From an uncultured Bacteroidaceae bacterium (GTDB lineage: Bacteria; Bacteroidota; Bacteroidia; Bacteroidales; Bacteroidaceae): a stretch of 64,000 nucleotides of DNA. The position numbers were made by a program, and so were the translations under genes. Position 1 is the stretch's first letter; every line of letters starts with the position of its first letter. The stretch lies in assembly GCA_905234735.1 (NCBI GenBank), contig CAJOJA010000011.1, positions 124,001 through 188,000 of the forward strand, in the 5' to 3' direction. This document shows positions 53,383 through 61,655 of the stretch, in pieces. Below the pieces are notes generated by a model, which was given only the letters and a program-made list of their open reading frames with translations, made no database searches and was not told the origin of the DNA.

Positions 53383-54033
53383 TCAACTCATAAGTCCTGC
53401 GGCTTTGGCCTGTCGGCGTTTTTTATCCCATTCGGGGTCGTGGCGGCGATGCAACTCTTCGGCTATGTCCTCAATGCGTAACCCTTTGTCGGTCAACAAG
53501 ACGATTAGATGATAGAGCAGGTCGCTGGCCTCATAGACGATTTGTTCGTTGGTACCATTAGTTGCCTCGATGACGGTTTCCAAAGCCTCTTCACCTACCT
53601 TTTGGGCTATCTTGTTGATGCCCTGCATGAAGAGTTTGGTCGTGTACGAACCTTCGGGCATCTCCCTATGGCGCTTCTCGATAAAGTCGTTCAGTTCTGA
53701 CAGGAAGAGCAAGGGATTCTTCTCTGTGTTATCCTCATTCCAGCAAGTGTCTGCACCCGTGTGGCAGGTCGGTCCGTCAGGATGTGCCTTGATGAGCAGG
53801 GTGTCCTGGTCGCAGTCGTTCAGTATTTCCACTACATGCAGAAAGTTACCGCTTGTCTCACCCTTTGTCCAAAGGCAGTTACGGCTACGGCTCCAGAAGG
53901 TAACCTTACCGGTTTCTACTGTCTTTTCGTAGGCGTCCTTGTTCATGAAGCCCAGCATCAGCACGCGCAGCGTCTGTGCATCTTGTATGATGGCTGGTAC
54001 CAGTCCGCCCATCTTGTCAAAGTCTATGGTCAT
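53383..54033 (-). CDS. hisI: Phosphoribosyl-AMP cyclohydrolase / phosphoribosyl-ATP pyrophosphatase
   Basis: 216 residues, bifunctional HisIE. The N-terminal cyclohydrolase has [34 protein letters not shown] and the zinc-site [20 protein letters not shown]. The C-terminal pyrophosphatase (about 115-216) has [20 protein letters not shown] and the [13 protein letters not shown] helix. Steps 2 and 3 of histidine synthesis. It overlaps hisF by 4 bases. Confidence 0.95.
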   Translation of the reverse strand: MTIDFDKMGGLVPAIIQDAQTLRVLMLGFMNKDAYEKTVETGKVTFWSRSRNCLWTKGETSGNFLHVVEILNDCDQDTLLIKAHPDGPTCHTGADTCWNEDNTEKNPLLFLSELNDFIEKRHREMPEGSYTTKLFMQGINKIAQKVGEEALETVIEATNGTNEQIVYEASDLLYHLIVLLTDKGLRIEDIAEELHRRHDPEWDKKRRQAKAAGLMS

Positions 54034-54788
54034 AGTCTAACGCTTATATTTTCGTTTCGTAAGTATTGTTTCAGTTCGGGTATGCCTATCTCTCCAAAGT
54101 GGAACACGCTGGCAGCCAAGGCTGCGTCGGCATGCCCCTGTCGGAATACGTCGCGGAAGTGTTCCATCCGTCCGGCTCCGCCGCTGGCAATGATGGGAAT
54201 CGTCAGGTTGTCGGCCAGTTGGGCCAGTGCTTCGTTGGCAAAGCCCGTCTTCACTCCGTCGTGGTTCATGGAGGTGAACAGAATTTCACCGGCACCGCGT
54301 TCCTGTACCTCGTGTGCCCAGTCGAAAAGACTTCGGCCTATGGGAATGCGTCCTCCGTTGATGTAGCACTGCCACTGGCCGTCGGTCTCCTGTCGGGCAT
54401 CGATGGCCACCACGCAGACCTGACTGCCGTAGTGGCGGGTGATTTCGTCTATCAGTTCGGGTCGACGCAGGGCAGCACTGTTGATGCTCACTTTGTCGGC
54501 TCCGGCCGAGAGCATACGATCCACGTCGCGCAGTTCGTTGATGCCTCCGCCTACGGTGAAGGGGATGCTCAGCGTGGCAGCCACTCGCTCCACCATGTCG
54601 GCAAATGTCTTGCGGCCTTCGTGACTGGCGGTGATGTCCAGGAATACGAGTTCGTCGGCCCCCTGTTCGCTGTAGGCACGACCCAACTCTACGGGGTCTC
54701 CAGCCTGTCGTAGCTGAACAAAATTTGTGCCCTTGACGGTCTGTCCGTCCTTCACGTCGAGGCAGGGTATGATGCGTTTTGCTAACAT
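54030..54788 (-). CDS. hisF: Imidazole glycerol phosphate synthase, cyclase subunit
   Basis: 252 residues from the ATG at 54788 ([20 protein letters not shown]). TIM barrel with catalytic Asp in CLDVKDG (about 11) and Asp in [13 protein letters not shown] (about 130), and phosphate loops VGGGINE and [13 protein letters not shown]. It works with HisH. The 11-bp gap to hisA lies inside a TTGAAAGTTGAAA repeat that also codes the hisA C-terminus. Confidence 0.95.
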   Translation of the reverse strand: MLAKRIIPCLDVKDGQTVKGTNFVQLRQAGDPVELGRAYSEQGADELVFLDITASHEGRKTFADMVERVAATLSIPFTVGGGINELRDVDRMLSAGADKVSINSAALRRPELIDEITRHYGSQVCVVAIDARQETDGQWQCYINGGRIPIGRSLFDWAHEVQERGAGEILFTSMNHDGVKTGFANEALAQLADNLTIPIIASGGAGRMEHFRDVFRQGHADAALAASVFHFGEIGIPELKQYLRNENISVRL

Positions 54789-54799
54789 GCTTTCAATTT

Positions 54800-55522
54800 T
54801 CAACTTTCAACTTTCAACTTCTTCAGGTCTATTCTTCCTTCGTATATGGCTTTGCCGAAGACGACGGCAGGGATGCCTGCCTCGTCGAGTGCTTCGATGT
54901 CCTCTATGCTGCTGACGCCACCGCTGGCTATGAGGTGGCAGTTGGGGTGCGCGGCCATGATTTCCCTATAGAGGTTGATGGCCGGTCCTTGGAGCATACC
55001 GTCGCGGCTGATTTCGGTGCAGAGTACATTACGATTGCCGGCTTGCATGTATTGGGTGAGGAAGTCTGTCAGTCGCACTTCGCTATCCTCCTTCCATCCG
55101 TTTATGCTTACCCGTCCGTTGCGGACATCGGCTCCCAGTATCATGTGTTCGGCTCCGTACTTCTCCAACCATTGGAGATAGACCTCAGGATGTGTGACGG
55201 CTATGCTGCCAGCAGTCACCATCGTGGCTCCGGCATCGAACACCCGTTGCAGGTCGTCCTCTGTCTTCACACCGCCGCCGAAGTCCACCACGAGGCTGGT
55301 CTTCTGGCATATCTCGCGCAGTACGGCATCGTTGACCACATGTTTGCTTTTAGCTCCATCCAGGTCCACGAGATGCAAGCGTTGGAAGCCCAGTTCCTCA
55401 AATTGCAGGGCCATGTCGATGGGACGTCCGTACACCTTCTTCGTGTCGTAGTTGCCCTTGCTCAGTCGCACGCACTGGCCCTCGATGATGTCTATGGCAG
55501 GAATCAGTTCTATCTTTCTCAT
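54800..55522 (-). CDS. hisA: ProFAR isomerase
   Basis: 240 residues. TIM barrel isomerase: [19 protein letters not shown] (catalytic Asp8 region), [37 protein letters not shown] (second Asp), and [13 protein letters not shown]. The last residues (KKLKVES) come from a TTGAAAG junction repeat. The ATG overlaps the hisH stop by 4 bases. Confidence 0.95.
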   Translation of the reverse strand: MRKIELIPAIDIIEGQCVRLSKGNYDTKKVYGRPIDMALQFEELGFQRLHLVDLDGAKSKHVVNDAVLREICQKTSLVVDFGGGVKTEDDLQRVFDAGATMVTAGSIAVTHPEVYLQWLEKYGAEHMILGADVRNGRVSINGWKEDSEVRLTDFLTQYMQAGNRNVLCTEISRDGMLQGPAINLYREIMAAHPNCHLIASGGVSSIEDIEALDEAGIPAVVFGKAIYEGRIDLKKLKVES

Positions 55523-56148
55523 TTTCTCAATTTCTCAATTTCCAAGAAGTTGCGCAGGATGCGTTCACCCACGCTGCCGCTCTTCTCGGGGTGGAACTGT
55601 GTGGCGAAGAAGTTGTCACGATACAGGGCTGCACTGAAGGGTTGTATGTAGTCGGTGGTGGCCATTGTCCATTCGCATACAGGCACGTAGTAGCTATGAA
55701 CGAAATATACGAATTCGCCGTTGTCGAAGCCCTTGAATAGCGGACAATTTTCTTTCAACTCTAAACTTTCAACTTTCAACTTCAAAGAGTTCCATCCCAT
55801 GTGCGGCACTTTCTCCTCATGGCGCTGCGGTTGGAAGCGCAGAACATCCACATCGAAGATGCCCAGGCAGTCGGTATTGCCTTCTTCCGAATGGCGGCAC
55901 ATGAGTTGCTGTCCGATGCAGATGCCCAGAATGGGTTGCTTCAAGTCGCGAATCAACTGGTCCAACCCATGCTGACGCAGATAGGTCATCGCCTGGCTGG
56001 CCTCGCCTTGTCCAGGAAACAGCACCTTGTCGGCCTTGCGTATACGTTCGGCATCGTCCGTCAGTATGGGGCGTATGCCTAAGCGCTCCAGTGCATGAAT
56101 CACCGAATACACGTTTCCCGCTTTATAATCTATAATCGCTACTTCCAT
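55519..56148 (-). CDS. hisH: Imidazole glycerol phosphate synthase, glutaminase subunit
   Basis: 209 residues, class I glutamine amidotransferase. VAIIDYKAGNVYSV, PGQGEASQAM (oxyanion loop), nucleophile GICIGQQLM (Cys about 77), and FATQFHPEKSG with the catalytic His and Glu (about 186-190). An unusual stretch SLKLKVESLELKEN (about 123-136) is coded by a TTGAAAGTTGAAAG repeat (55748-55785), and the C-terminus LEIEKLRK is also made of repeat codons. Both appear tolerated in frame. Confidence 0.94.
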   Translation of the reverse strand: MEVAIIDYKAGNVYSVIHALERLGIRPILTDDAERIRKADKVLFPGQGEASQAMTYLRQHGLDQLIRDLKQPILGICIGQQLMCRHSEEGNTDCLGIFDVDVLRFQPQRHEEKVPHMGWNSLKLKVESLELKENCPLFKGFDNGEFVYFVHSYYVPVCEWTMATTDYIQPFSAALYRDNFFATQFHPEKSGSVGERILRNFLEIEKLRK

Positions 56149-56160
56149 ATTATAGTCTCT

Positions 56161-57531
56161 TTAACTCCCTTTTAACTCCAAATGTTTGTCGATGCACGGG
56201 GGCAGTTCCTCTTCGTAGTGTGTCACCATGACGAGGGTCTTGTGCAGCCTGAGGCAGAAGGCTTCGATGATTTCCCTCACCCGTTGACGGTTCGTGTCGT
56301 CGAGTCCGTGCAGGGGTTCATCCAGAATCAGCAGTTCGGGGTCTTTGACGAAGGCTCTTGCCAACAGACACAGTCGTTGTTCGCCACTCGATAGGGTGAG
56401 GAACGTGCGGTCGGCCAGATTTTCAATGCCGAATACTTGCATCCAGCGCAGGCAGCCCTCGCGTTGCTCATGACGTGGACGCACGTAGAGGCCGATGCTG
56501 TCGCTTAGACCGCTGGCCACAATGTCGATGGCCGGGATGTCCTTCAGGTAGGAACGATGCATTTCAGGACTGACGTAGCCGATGTGACGCTTTATCTCCC
56601 AAATGCTTTCGCCCGAGCCGCGACGGTGTCCGAAGAGACTGATGTCGCAGGCATAACCCTGCGGGTTGTCGGCACAGACGAGGCTCAGCAGGGTACTTTT
56701 GCCCGAACCGTTCTTGCCACTCAGTGCCCAACGTTCACCCTCGCCGACAGTCCAGCACAGGTCTTTCAGTATGGTGCGTTCGCCGTAGCGGATGCTGACG
56801 TTGTTGAAGCGAAGCACTTCGCCACCGTGTTGGGGATAGAAGGGTATCGTCGTGAGGTCCTTCTGGGGTAGTCCAAGAATCCACTTGCGCTCCTCGTTCG
56901 GCAAGGCGGGCGAGGGTAGGGGGCAACGGCTGGCAATGTATTCGTCGCGTGTCAGTTTTTGTCCCAGACGCAGTTGATAGACAGGCTGCACGTGAGTGAT
57001 GAACGCTGGAATGTCGTCAGTCTTGGATAGGACCAGGATGAGGGTCAGGCCGCGTTCTGTGATGAGTTTCTGCAACAACTGCGTCAACCACTGCCGTGTG
57101 TCGGCGTCCAACCCGATGTAGGGATTGTCGATGATGAGCACGTCGGGTTCCGACTTCAGGGCGCGCCCCAACTGATAGCGTCGCATCTCGCCGCTGGATA
57201 GGGCGATGATGGGTTTGCCGTCTACACGGGGCATATCGTCGGGAATGTCGTGTTGGTTCCACCGCTGCTGGTAGTAGTAGGTGCCGTCCTGCTCGCCGTA
57301 CGAATCGCGGAAGGTGATGTGGCGTATCAGTCCGTGATGACCCCCGACAGCATTTTGCAACAGCGGGTAGCGGCCCGTGATGATGTCCACCAGTCGGCTC
57401 TTGCCCGCAGCGTTGTCACCCACGATGGCCACCTGTTCGCCCTGTTCAATCGTCAAGTCGACAGGCTCCGCCATCCGTTTGTCCGGATGACGTGTCACAC
57501 CATTATGTATGCGTATAACCTCCTTTGCCAT
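56161..57531 (-). CDS. ModF-like tandem ABC ATPase
   Basis: 456 residues with two ABC domains. First: Walker A GDNAAGKSRLV (about 38), ALSSGEMRRYQLGRAL (about 110), VLIIDNPYIGLD. Second: Walker A SGKNGSGKSTLL (about 268), HIGYVSPEMHRSYL, LTLSSGEQRLCLLARAF (about 380) and ELLILDEPLHGLDD (about 400). It matches the E. coli ModF arrangement, an ATPase without membrane partners, sometimes linked to molybdate. No molybdate genes are near, so the role is uncertain. It precedes hisH by 12 bp. Confidence 0.8.
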   Translation of the reverse strand: MAKEVIRIHNGVTRHPDKRMAEPVDLTIEQGEQVAIVGDNAAGKSRLVDIITGRYPLLQNAVGGHHGLIRHITFRDSYGEQDGTYYYQQRWNQHDIPDDMPRVDGKPIIALSSGEMRRYQLGRALKSEPDVLIIDNPYIGLDADTRQWLTQLLQKLITERGLTLILVLSKTDDIPAFITHVQPVYQLRLGQKLTRDEYIASRCPLPSPALPNEERKWILGLPQKDLTTIPFYPQHGGEVLRFNNVSIRYGERTILKDLCWTVGEGERWALSGKNGSGKSTLLSLVCADNPQGYACDISLFGHRRGSGESIWEIKRHIGYVSPEMHRSYLKDIPAIDIVASGLSDSIGLYVRPRHEQREGCLRWMQVFGIENLADRTFLTLSSGEQRLCLLARAFVKDPELLILDEPLHGLDDTNRQRVREIIEAFCLRLHKTLVMVTHYEEELPPCIDKHLELKGS

Positions 57532-57545
57532 TAATCTTTAATCCT

Positions 57546-58109
57546 TCAATCCCCCTTCACTTTATCCTTATTCTTGTTCACATAGTCCTTCCACGACCGA
57601 TAGCTGACTTGCGACTGCGGACGGCTCGACTGCATGAAGTGGCAGTAGGCAGCCGCCAGGGCATCAGTGGCATCGAAGTGCTGTTTCATCTGTTCTGCGT
57701 CCAGCTTCAGGATGCGTTGCAACATACCAGCCACTTGTTCTTTCGAGGCACCGCCCGTGCCCGTCAGAGCCATCTTTATCTTCATGGGGGCATATTCGTG
57801 GATGGGCACATCGTGCTGTATGGCTGCCGCTATGGCTACGCCTTGGGCACGTCCCAACTTCAGCATCGACTGCACGTTCTTGCCGAAGAACGGTGCCTCG
57901 ATGGCCATTTCGTCGGGCAGGTACGACTGGATGATGCCTGACACTCGTTCGTAGATGTGTCCCAGCTTCAAGTATCCGTCGCCCATCTTGTGCAGGTCGA
58001 TGACGCCCAGTGCAACGGCTTCTGCCCGTTGCCCCACCACCTTCAGTACGCCGTAGCCCATCAGGTTCGTTCCAGGGTCAATGCCCAATATGATGCGTTC
58101 AACTTCCAA
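57546..58109 (-). CDS. ruvC: Holliday junction resolvase RuvC (TTG start)
   Basis: 187 residues. RNase H-fold resolvase with the acidic catalytic residues in [16 protein letters not shown] (Asp about 10), [11 protein letters not shown] (Glu about 71) and [14 protein letters not shown] (two Asp, about 142-146). The only usable start is TTG at 58109; the frame has a stop two codons before it, and the start codon is itself part of an AATTGAGAATTG repeat. The C-terminal 20 residues are basic. It cuts Holliday junctions with RuvAB. Confidence 0.94.
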   Translation of the reverse strand: MEVERIILGIDPGTNLMGYGVLKVVGQRAEAVALGVIDLHKMGDGYLKLGHIYERVSGIIQSYLPDEMAIEAPFFGKNVQSMLKLGRAQGVAIAAAIQHDVPIHEYAPMKIKMALTGTGGASKEQVAGMLQRILKLDAEQMKQHFDATDALAAAYCHFMQSSRPQSQVSYRSWKDYVNKNKDKVKGD

Positions 58110-58119
58110 TTCTCAATTC

Positions 58120-58428
58120 TCAATTCTCAATCTCTTCCATGATTGTACTGAACCCCACGACGCGGCCGTCGAACATCTTCGTGAGTTCCTGCCGCAGTGT
58201 GGCTCCCTGTTGGGTGTACCAGCGGTGTAGCGTTGCCGACGATTCCGTCTCGAATTGCAGGGAGAAACACTCCGTCTCCTGGTCGTGGTGCGACAGGATG
58301 CGCAACATCCTCGGTGCTGTCAGTATGCCGTTCTCCGATACGCGTGGCAGCATACTCTGGCTGACCCAAATGACAAAGTCACGTGCGTCATGAACGGGCA
58401 TGGTGTATGTCGTATTGTAAACAATCAT
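58120..58428 (-). CDS. DUF4286-family protein
   Basis: 102 residues. MIVYNTTYTMPVHDARDFVIW and the C-terminal KMFDGRVVGFSTIMEEI match DUF4286, a small Bacteroidota family regularly found next to ruvC. A ferredoxin-like fold is likely; function unknown. Its last codons and stop (IEN, TGA) are part of the AATTGAGAATTG repeat that also gives the ruvC start. First gene of this long minus-strand operon. Confidence 0.85.
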   Translation of the reverse strand: MIVYNTTYTMPVHDARDFVIWVSQSMLPRVSENGILTAPRMLRILSHHDQETECFSLQFETESSATLHRWYTQQGATLRQELTKMFDGRVVGFSTIMEEIEN

Positions 58429-58454
58429 TTTGCCATAGAATAACTAATCGGGCG

Positions 58455-58462
58455 CAAAGGTA
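58455..58462 (-). promoter_or_regulatory. Promoter element for DUF4286-ruvC-his operon
   Basis: TACCTTTG on the minus strand (fits TAnnTTTG), 27 bp before the DUF4286 ATG; no clear -33 TTG. Confidence 0.6.
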
Positions 58463-58586
58463 CAAAAATAATTCCATACTATCATCATGCGCGCGCATAT
58501 TTCTTAATTATAAATGACACGCACTGTATTGCCTTAAGCATAGAAAAACAATGATTTCTGTACAAGTAAGCAAGAGCTTCTTTGTT

Positions 58587-58670
58587 CATCGTCGGTGGAC
58601 GGCCGTACGCCGACGATGAATGGGCGTCCGCCGTCGGTGAATGTCCGTACATCGTCGATGAACGGAGTTT
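58587..58670. repeat. Four tandem 21-bp units upstream of the capsule locus
   Basis: Units at 58587-58607, 58608-58628, 58629-58649 and 58650-58670 share a CATCGTCGGTGAACGG-like core with some substitutions. Because the period is a multiple of three, both strands stay open and give 7-residue repeats (for example MNGRPPS), but I find no support for translation. The region 58429-58975 otherwise holds two divergent promoters and the UpxY leader. Confidence 0.75.
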
Positions 58671-58775
58671 TCCTCGTATCGCTTTGGAAAAGTTATTGTC
58701 ATGTTCCAGATAAGTTGCTACATCATTTTTATTCATTTTTTGCTTTTTTTTTAATTTTTGTTTCGGAAAGGTTGC

Positions 58776-58803
58776 TTGTATATGCTATTTTTTTGTAACT
58801 TTG
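58776..58803 (+). promoter_or_regulatory. Promoter of the UpxY / polysaccharide operon
   Basis: TTG at 58776-58778 and TAACTTTG at 58796-58803 (17-bp spacer; another TTG at 58772 gives 21). The predicted start is near 58809, leaving a leader of about 165 nt before upxY. Confidence 0.65.
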
Positions 58804-58813
58804 TCGGATACAA

Positions 58814-58942
58814 GCAACATGCACGCAACATGCACGTTCGGGCATTTGCTTAGAATTGTCTTATTATGTCGCTGATAATCAGTACAAAACAGGCAATAAG
58901 TTGCGACGGTTTCCGTCATTCCCTCCACATACCGATATGTGG
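58814..58942 (+). promoter_or_regulatory. Structured leader of the polysaccharide operon
   Basis: It contains an exact 11-bp tandem repeat (GCAACATGCAC at 58814-58824 and 58825-58835). A hairpin GACGG/CCGTC (58905-58917) and a long-range pairing GTCGC (58868-58872) with GCGAC (58903-58907) share bases and so are mutually exclusive. A perfect 7-bp hairpin CCACATA/TATGTGG with loop CCGA lies at 58925-58942. In Bacteroides, UpxY proteins act on such leaders to prevent premature termination. Confidence 0.5.
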
Positions 58943-58975
58943 TGACCCTAGGACTTTGTCTTGACCGAACTCACT

Positions 58976-59551
58976 ATGCTTGACCGCAAGGCTATTTATT
59001 GGTATCCATTAAGGGTGAGACACTCCTGCGCGAGTCGTCTGCTCTCTATGAAGGAACGGCTCGACCATGAGGAGGGTGTCCAGGAAACGTATATCCCGAT
59101 GGAGTATCGCACGGAACACGGTCGAACGGACTATGTGCCGGTGATTAACAACCTCATCTTTGTCCGTAGCAGCTATAACGACCTGACGGACATTCGTAAG
59201 AATATGCTTCTCTACGAACCGCTTCGCTACATCATGCATCCTGTGACGGAGAATAAGATGACCCATAGTGAAGCCATCTTCGTGCCGGATGCCATGATGC
59301 AGGACTTCATCCGAGTTACTCGCGAGCGCAGCGACGATGTCATATTCCTTGACAATCTGGACTTTGCCTTCAAACCAGGCATAAAGGCCCAAATCACCGA
59401 GGGACCCTATACGGGAGTTACCGGTGTAGTGAAGCGCATCAAGAAGAACATTTGTCTCATTCTCCCCATCGAGCAAGTGGCGGCCGTCGCTATCCTGCAC
59501 GTGCCTCGCCACCATCTGCGGTATATTGCGGATGATGATTCGGGGAAGTGA
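58976..59551 (+). CDS. UpxY-family transcription antiterminator (NusG-like)
   Basis: 191 residues from the ATG at 58976 (a TTG at 58961 is less likely). The NusG N-terminal domain (about 5-110) starts AIYWYPLRVRHSCASRL, with TYIPMEYRTEHGR and VPVINNLIFVRSSYND; the C-terminal KOW domain (about 125-185) has FKPGIKAQITEGPYTGVTGVVKRIKK. First gene of Bacteroidales capsule operons, allowing RNA polymerase to read through the leader of its own operon. No invertible promoter repeats were found around it. Confidence 0.9.
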   Translation: MLDRKAIYWYPLRVRHSCASRLLSMKERLDHEEGVQETYIPMEYRTEHGRTDYVPVINNLIFVRSSYNDLTDIRKNMLLYEPLRYIMHPVTENKMTHSEAIFVPDAMMQDFIRVTRERSDDVIFLDNLDFAFKPGIKAQITEGPYTGVTGVVKRIKKNICLILPIEQVAAVAILHVPRHHLRYIADDDSGK

Positions 59552-59574
59552 AGGTCGTGATTAATCCATCTCCG

Positions 59575-59582
59575 TATCTTTG
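59575..59582 (+). promoter_or_regulatory. Possible internal promoter before the epimerase gene
   Basis: TATCTTTG on the plus strand, 25 bp before the ATG. Lacks a TTG at the right distance. Confidence 0.5.
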
Positions 59583-59607
59583 TCATTAAATCGTATCAAA
59601 GATAGTT

Positions 59608-60666
59608 ATGAAAACAATTTTGGTAACTGGAAGTGCTGGTTTCATAGGTGCCAATCTCGTATTGCGGCTTCTTGAGAGCAAGGAGCCTGTTCGTATCGTT
59701 GGTCTGGACAACCTGAACAGCTACTATGATGTAGCGCTGAAGCAGTATCGCCTAAAGCAAATAGAGGAGAAATGCTGTCAAGAATCGACAGTCAACACTC
59801 ACGTCTATCAATTTGTGAAGGGTAGCATTGCAGACAGGGAATTGGTGAATAAACTCTTTAATGAGTACAAATTCGACATTGTGGTCAATCTTGCGGCTCA
59901 AGCTGGTGTGCGCTATAGCATAGAGAATCCCGATGTGTACATAGAGAGCAACATCATCGGGTTCTACAACCTCCTTGAGGCTTGTCGTCACCATCCGGTT
60001 GAGCATCTTGTCTATGCCAGCAGTTCAAGCGTGTATGGCGGAAATAAGAAAGTGCCCTTCTGCACCGACGACCGTGTGGACAACCCCGTAAGCCTCTATG
60101 CTGCTACCAAGAAGAGCAATGAGCTCATGGCTCATTGCTATAGCAAACTCTATGATATTCCCAGCACGGGGCTCCGTTTCTTTACGGTGTATGGTCCGGC
60201 AGGACGCCCTGATATGGCATACTTCGGTTTTACCAATAAACTATTGAGGGGAGAAACCATCCAGATATACAATTACGGCAATTGTCGTAGGGACTTTACT
60301 TACGTGGACGACATCGTGGAAGGCATTGTTCGTGTAATGTACAAGGCACCCGCGAAGAAGACAGGCGAAGACGGCCTGCCCGTTCCACCATATGCCGTGT
60401 ATAACATTGGCGGTGGTCAACCGGAGAATTTGCTCGACTTTGTTAACATTCTTCAAGAGGAACTGCTCCGCGCCGGAGTGCTTCCTCAAGATTATGATTT
60501 TGAGTCGCATAAGCAGTTGGTGCCCATGCAGCCTGGCGATGTACCCACCACGTATGCCGATGCCACAGCATTGGAACGGGATTTTGGTTTCACTCCCAAG
60601 ATTACACTTCGCGAAGGCTTGCGCCATTTTGCTGAATGGTATAAAGAGTTTTATGCCTGCCCATGA
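59608..60666 (+). CDS. NAD-dependent epimerase, UDP-glucuronate 4-epimerase-like
   Basis: 352 residues, extended SDR. GxxGxxG is TGSAGFIGANLVLRLL (about 7-22), then GLDNLNSYYDVALK (about 32-45, typical of UDP-GlcA epimerases), NLAAQAGVRYSIENP (about 95-109), the Ser-Tyr-Lys triad in ASSSSVYGG and YAATKKSNE (Tyr about 169, Lys 173) and FTVYGPAGRPDMA. It probably makes UDP-galacturonate for the polysaccharide. First sugar-nucleotide gene of the locus. Confidence 0.88.
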   Translation: MKTILVTGSAGFIGANLVLRLLESKEPVRIVGLDNLNSYYDVALKQYRLKQIEEKCCQESTVNTHVYQFVKGSIADRELVNKLFNEYKFDIVVNLAAQAGVRYSIENPDVYIESNIIGFYNLLEACRHHPVEHLVYASSSSVYGGNKKVPFCTDDRVDNPVSLYAATKKSNELMAHCYSKLYDIPSTGLRFFTVYGPAGRPDMAYFGFTNKLLRGETIQIYNYGNCRRDFTYVDDIVEGIVRVMYKAPAKKTGEDGLPVPPYAVYNIGGGQPENLLDFVNILQEELLRAGVLPQDYDFESHKQLVPMQPGDVPTTYADATALERDFGFTPKITLREGLRHFAEWYKEFYACP

Positions 60667-60713
60667 AGTAAGCATGCAGTGATGAAATATAGAACCACAC
60701 AAAAAGTAAAATT

Positions 60714-61625
60714 ATGAAAGGAATAGTTCTCGCAGGTGGCTCCGGAACACGCCTCTATCCAATAACAAAGGGCGTGAGTAAACAACTGTTACCCATTTAC
60801 GATAAACCGATGGTGTATTACCCCATCAGTGCGTTGATGCTAGCCGGCATCAGGGATATTCTCATTATCTCTACACCCTACGACCTTCCAGGCTTCAAAC
60901 GTTTGCTCGGGGACGGCTCTGACTATGGGGTGCACTTCGAATATGCCGAGCAGCCATCGCCCGACGGACTTGCTCAGGCGTTTATCATCGGAGAGAAGTT
61001 CATTGGTGATGATAGTGCTTGCTTAGTTCTTGGTGATAACATTTTCTACGGCAGTGGCTTCACCAAACTTTTGAAGAATGCCGTCAAGGATGCGGAGGAG
61101 AACAACAAGGCAACCGTATTCGGCTATTGGGTGTCGGACCCTGAGCGTTATGGGGTAGCTGAATTTGACAAACAGGGCAACTGCTTGAGCATTGAGGAGA
61201 AACCCAAGGCACCCAAGAGCAACTATGCAGTAGTGGGGCTTTATTTCTATCCCAACAAGGTAGTGGATGTTGCTAAGCACATCAAGCCCTCGGCTCGTGG
61301 CGAACTGGAAATCACTTCCGTCAACCAGCAGTTCCTGAACGACGGAGAACTGAAAGTTCAGGTCTTTGGACGTGGTTTTGCCTGGTTAGACACTGGTACA
61401 CACGACAGTCTGGCAGAGGCTTCCACATTTGTCGAAGTCATCGAGAAACGTCAGGGATTGAAGATTGCATGTCTCGAAGGCATTGCCTATCGTAATGGAT
61501 GGATTAGCGAGGAGCGTATGCGAGAGATTGCCCTGCCCATGCTGAAGAACCAGTATGGTCAGTATCTCATAAGGGTTATTGATGAACTGAAAGAAAACGT
61601 CTCTTCTGACACATTTAGAAAATAG
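60714..61625 (+). CDS. rfbA: Glucose-1-phosphate thymidylyltransferase
   Basis: 303 residues. [33 protein letters not shown] is the nucleotidyltransferase signature, with [16 protein letters not shown] (about 80-95), [10 protein letters not shown] (metal Asp, about 107) and the C-terminal [16 protein letters not shown]. It makes dTDP-glucose from glucose-1-phosphate and dTTP. The last codons lie in a 21-bp tandem duplication shared with the start of rfbB. Confidence 0.96.
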   Translation: MKGIVLAGGSGTRLYPITKGVSKQLLPIYDKPMVYYPISALMLAGIRDILIISTPYDLPGFKRLLGDGSDYGVHFEYAEQPSPDGLAQAFIIGEKFIGDDSACLVLGDNIFYGSGFTKLLKNAVKDAEENNKATVFGYWVSDPERYGVAEFDKQGNCLSIEEKPKAPKSNYAVVGLYFYPNKVVDVAKHIKPSARGELEITSVNQQFLNDGELKVQVFGRGFAWLDTGTHDSLAEASTFVEVIEKRQGLKIACLEGIAYRNGWISEERMREIALPMLKNQYGQYLIRVIDELKENVSSDTFRK

Positions 61626-61655
61626 TTTTTATATTTTAGAAAATAGTTTTTATAT
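61614..61655. repeat. Exact 21-bp tandem duplication at the rfbA/rfbB junction
   Basis: Copy 1 at 61614-61634 holds the last rfbA codons and its TAG; copy 2 at 61635-61655 ends in the AT of the rfbB ATG. The copies are identical, so the duplication is recent. Confidence 0.9.

Noticed and set aside
58485..58798. Open frames on both strands through the 21-bp repeat array
   Set aside because: Openness follows from the 21-bp period; no promoter or start context supports translation, and the plus frame runs into the capsule promoter.
58429..58975. Invertible promoter (phase-variable capsule switch)
   Set aside because: I looked for flanking inverted repeats of 15 bp or more around the UpxY promoter and found none.
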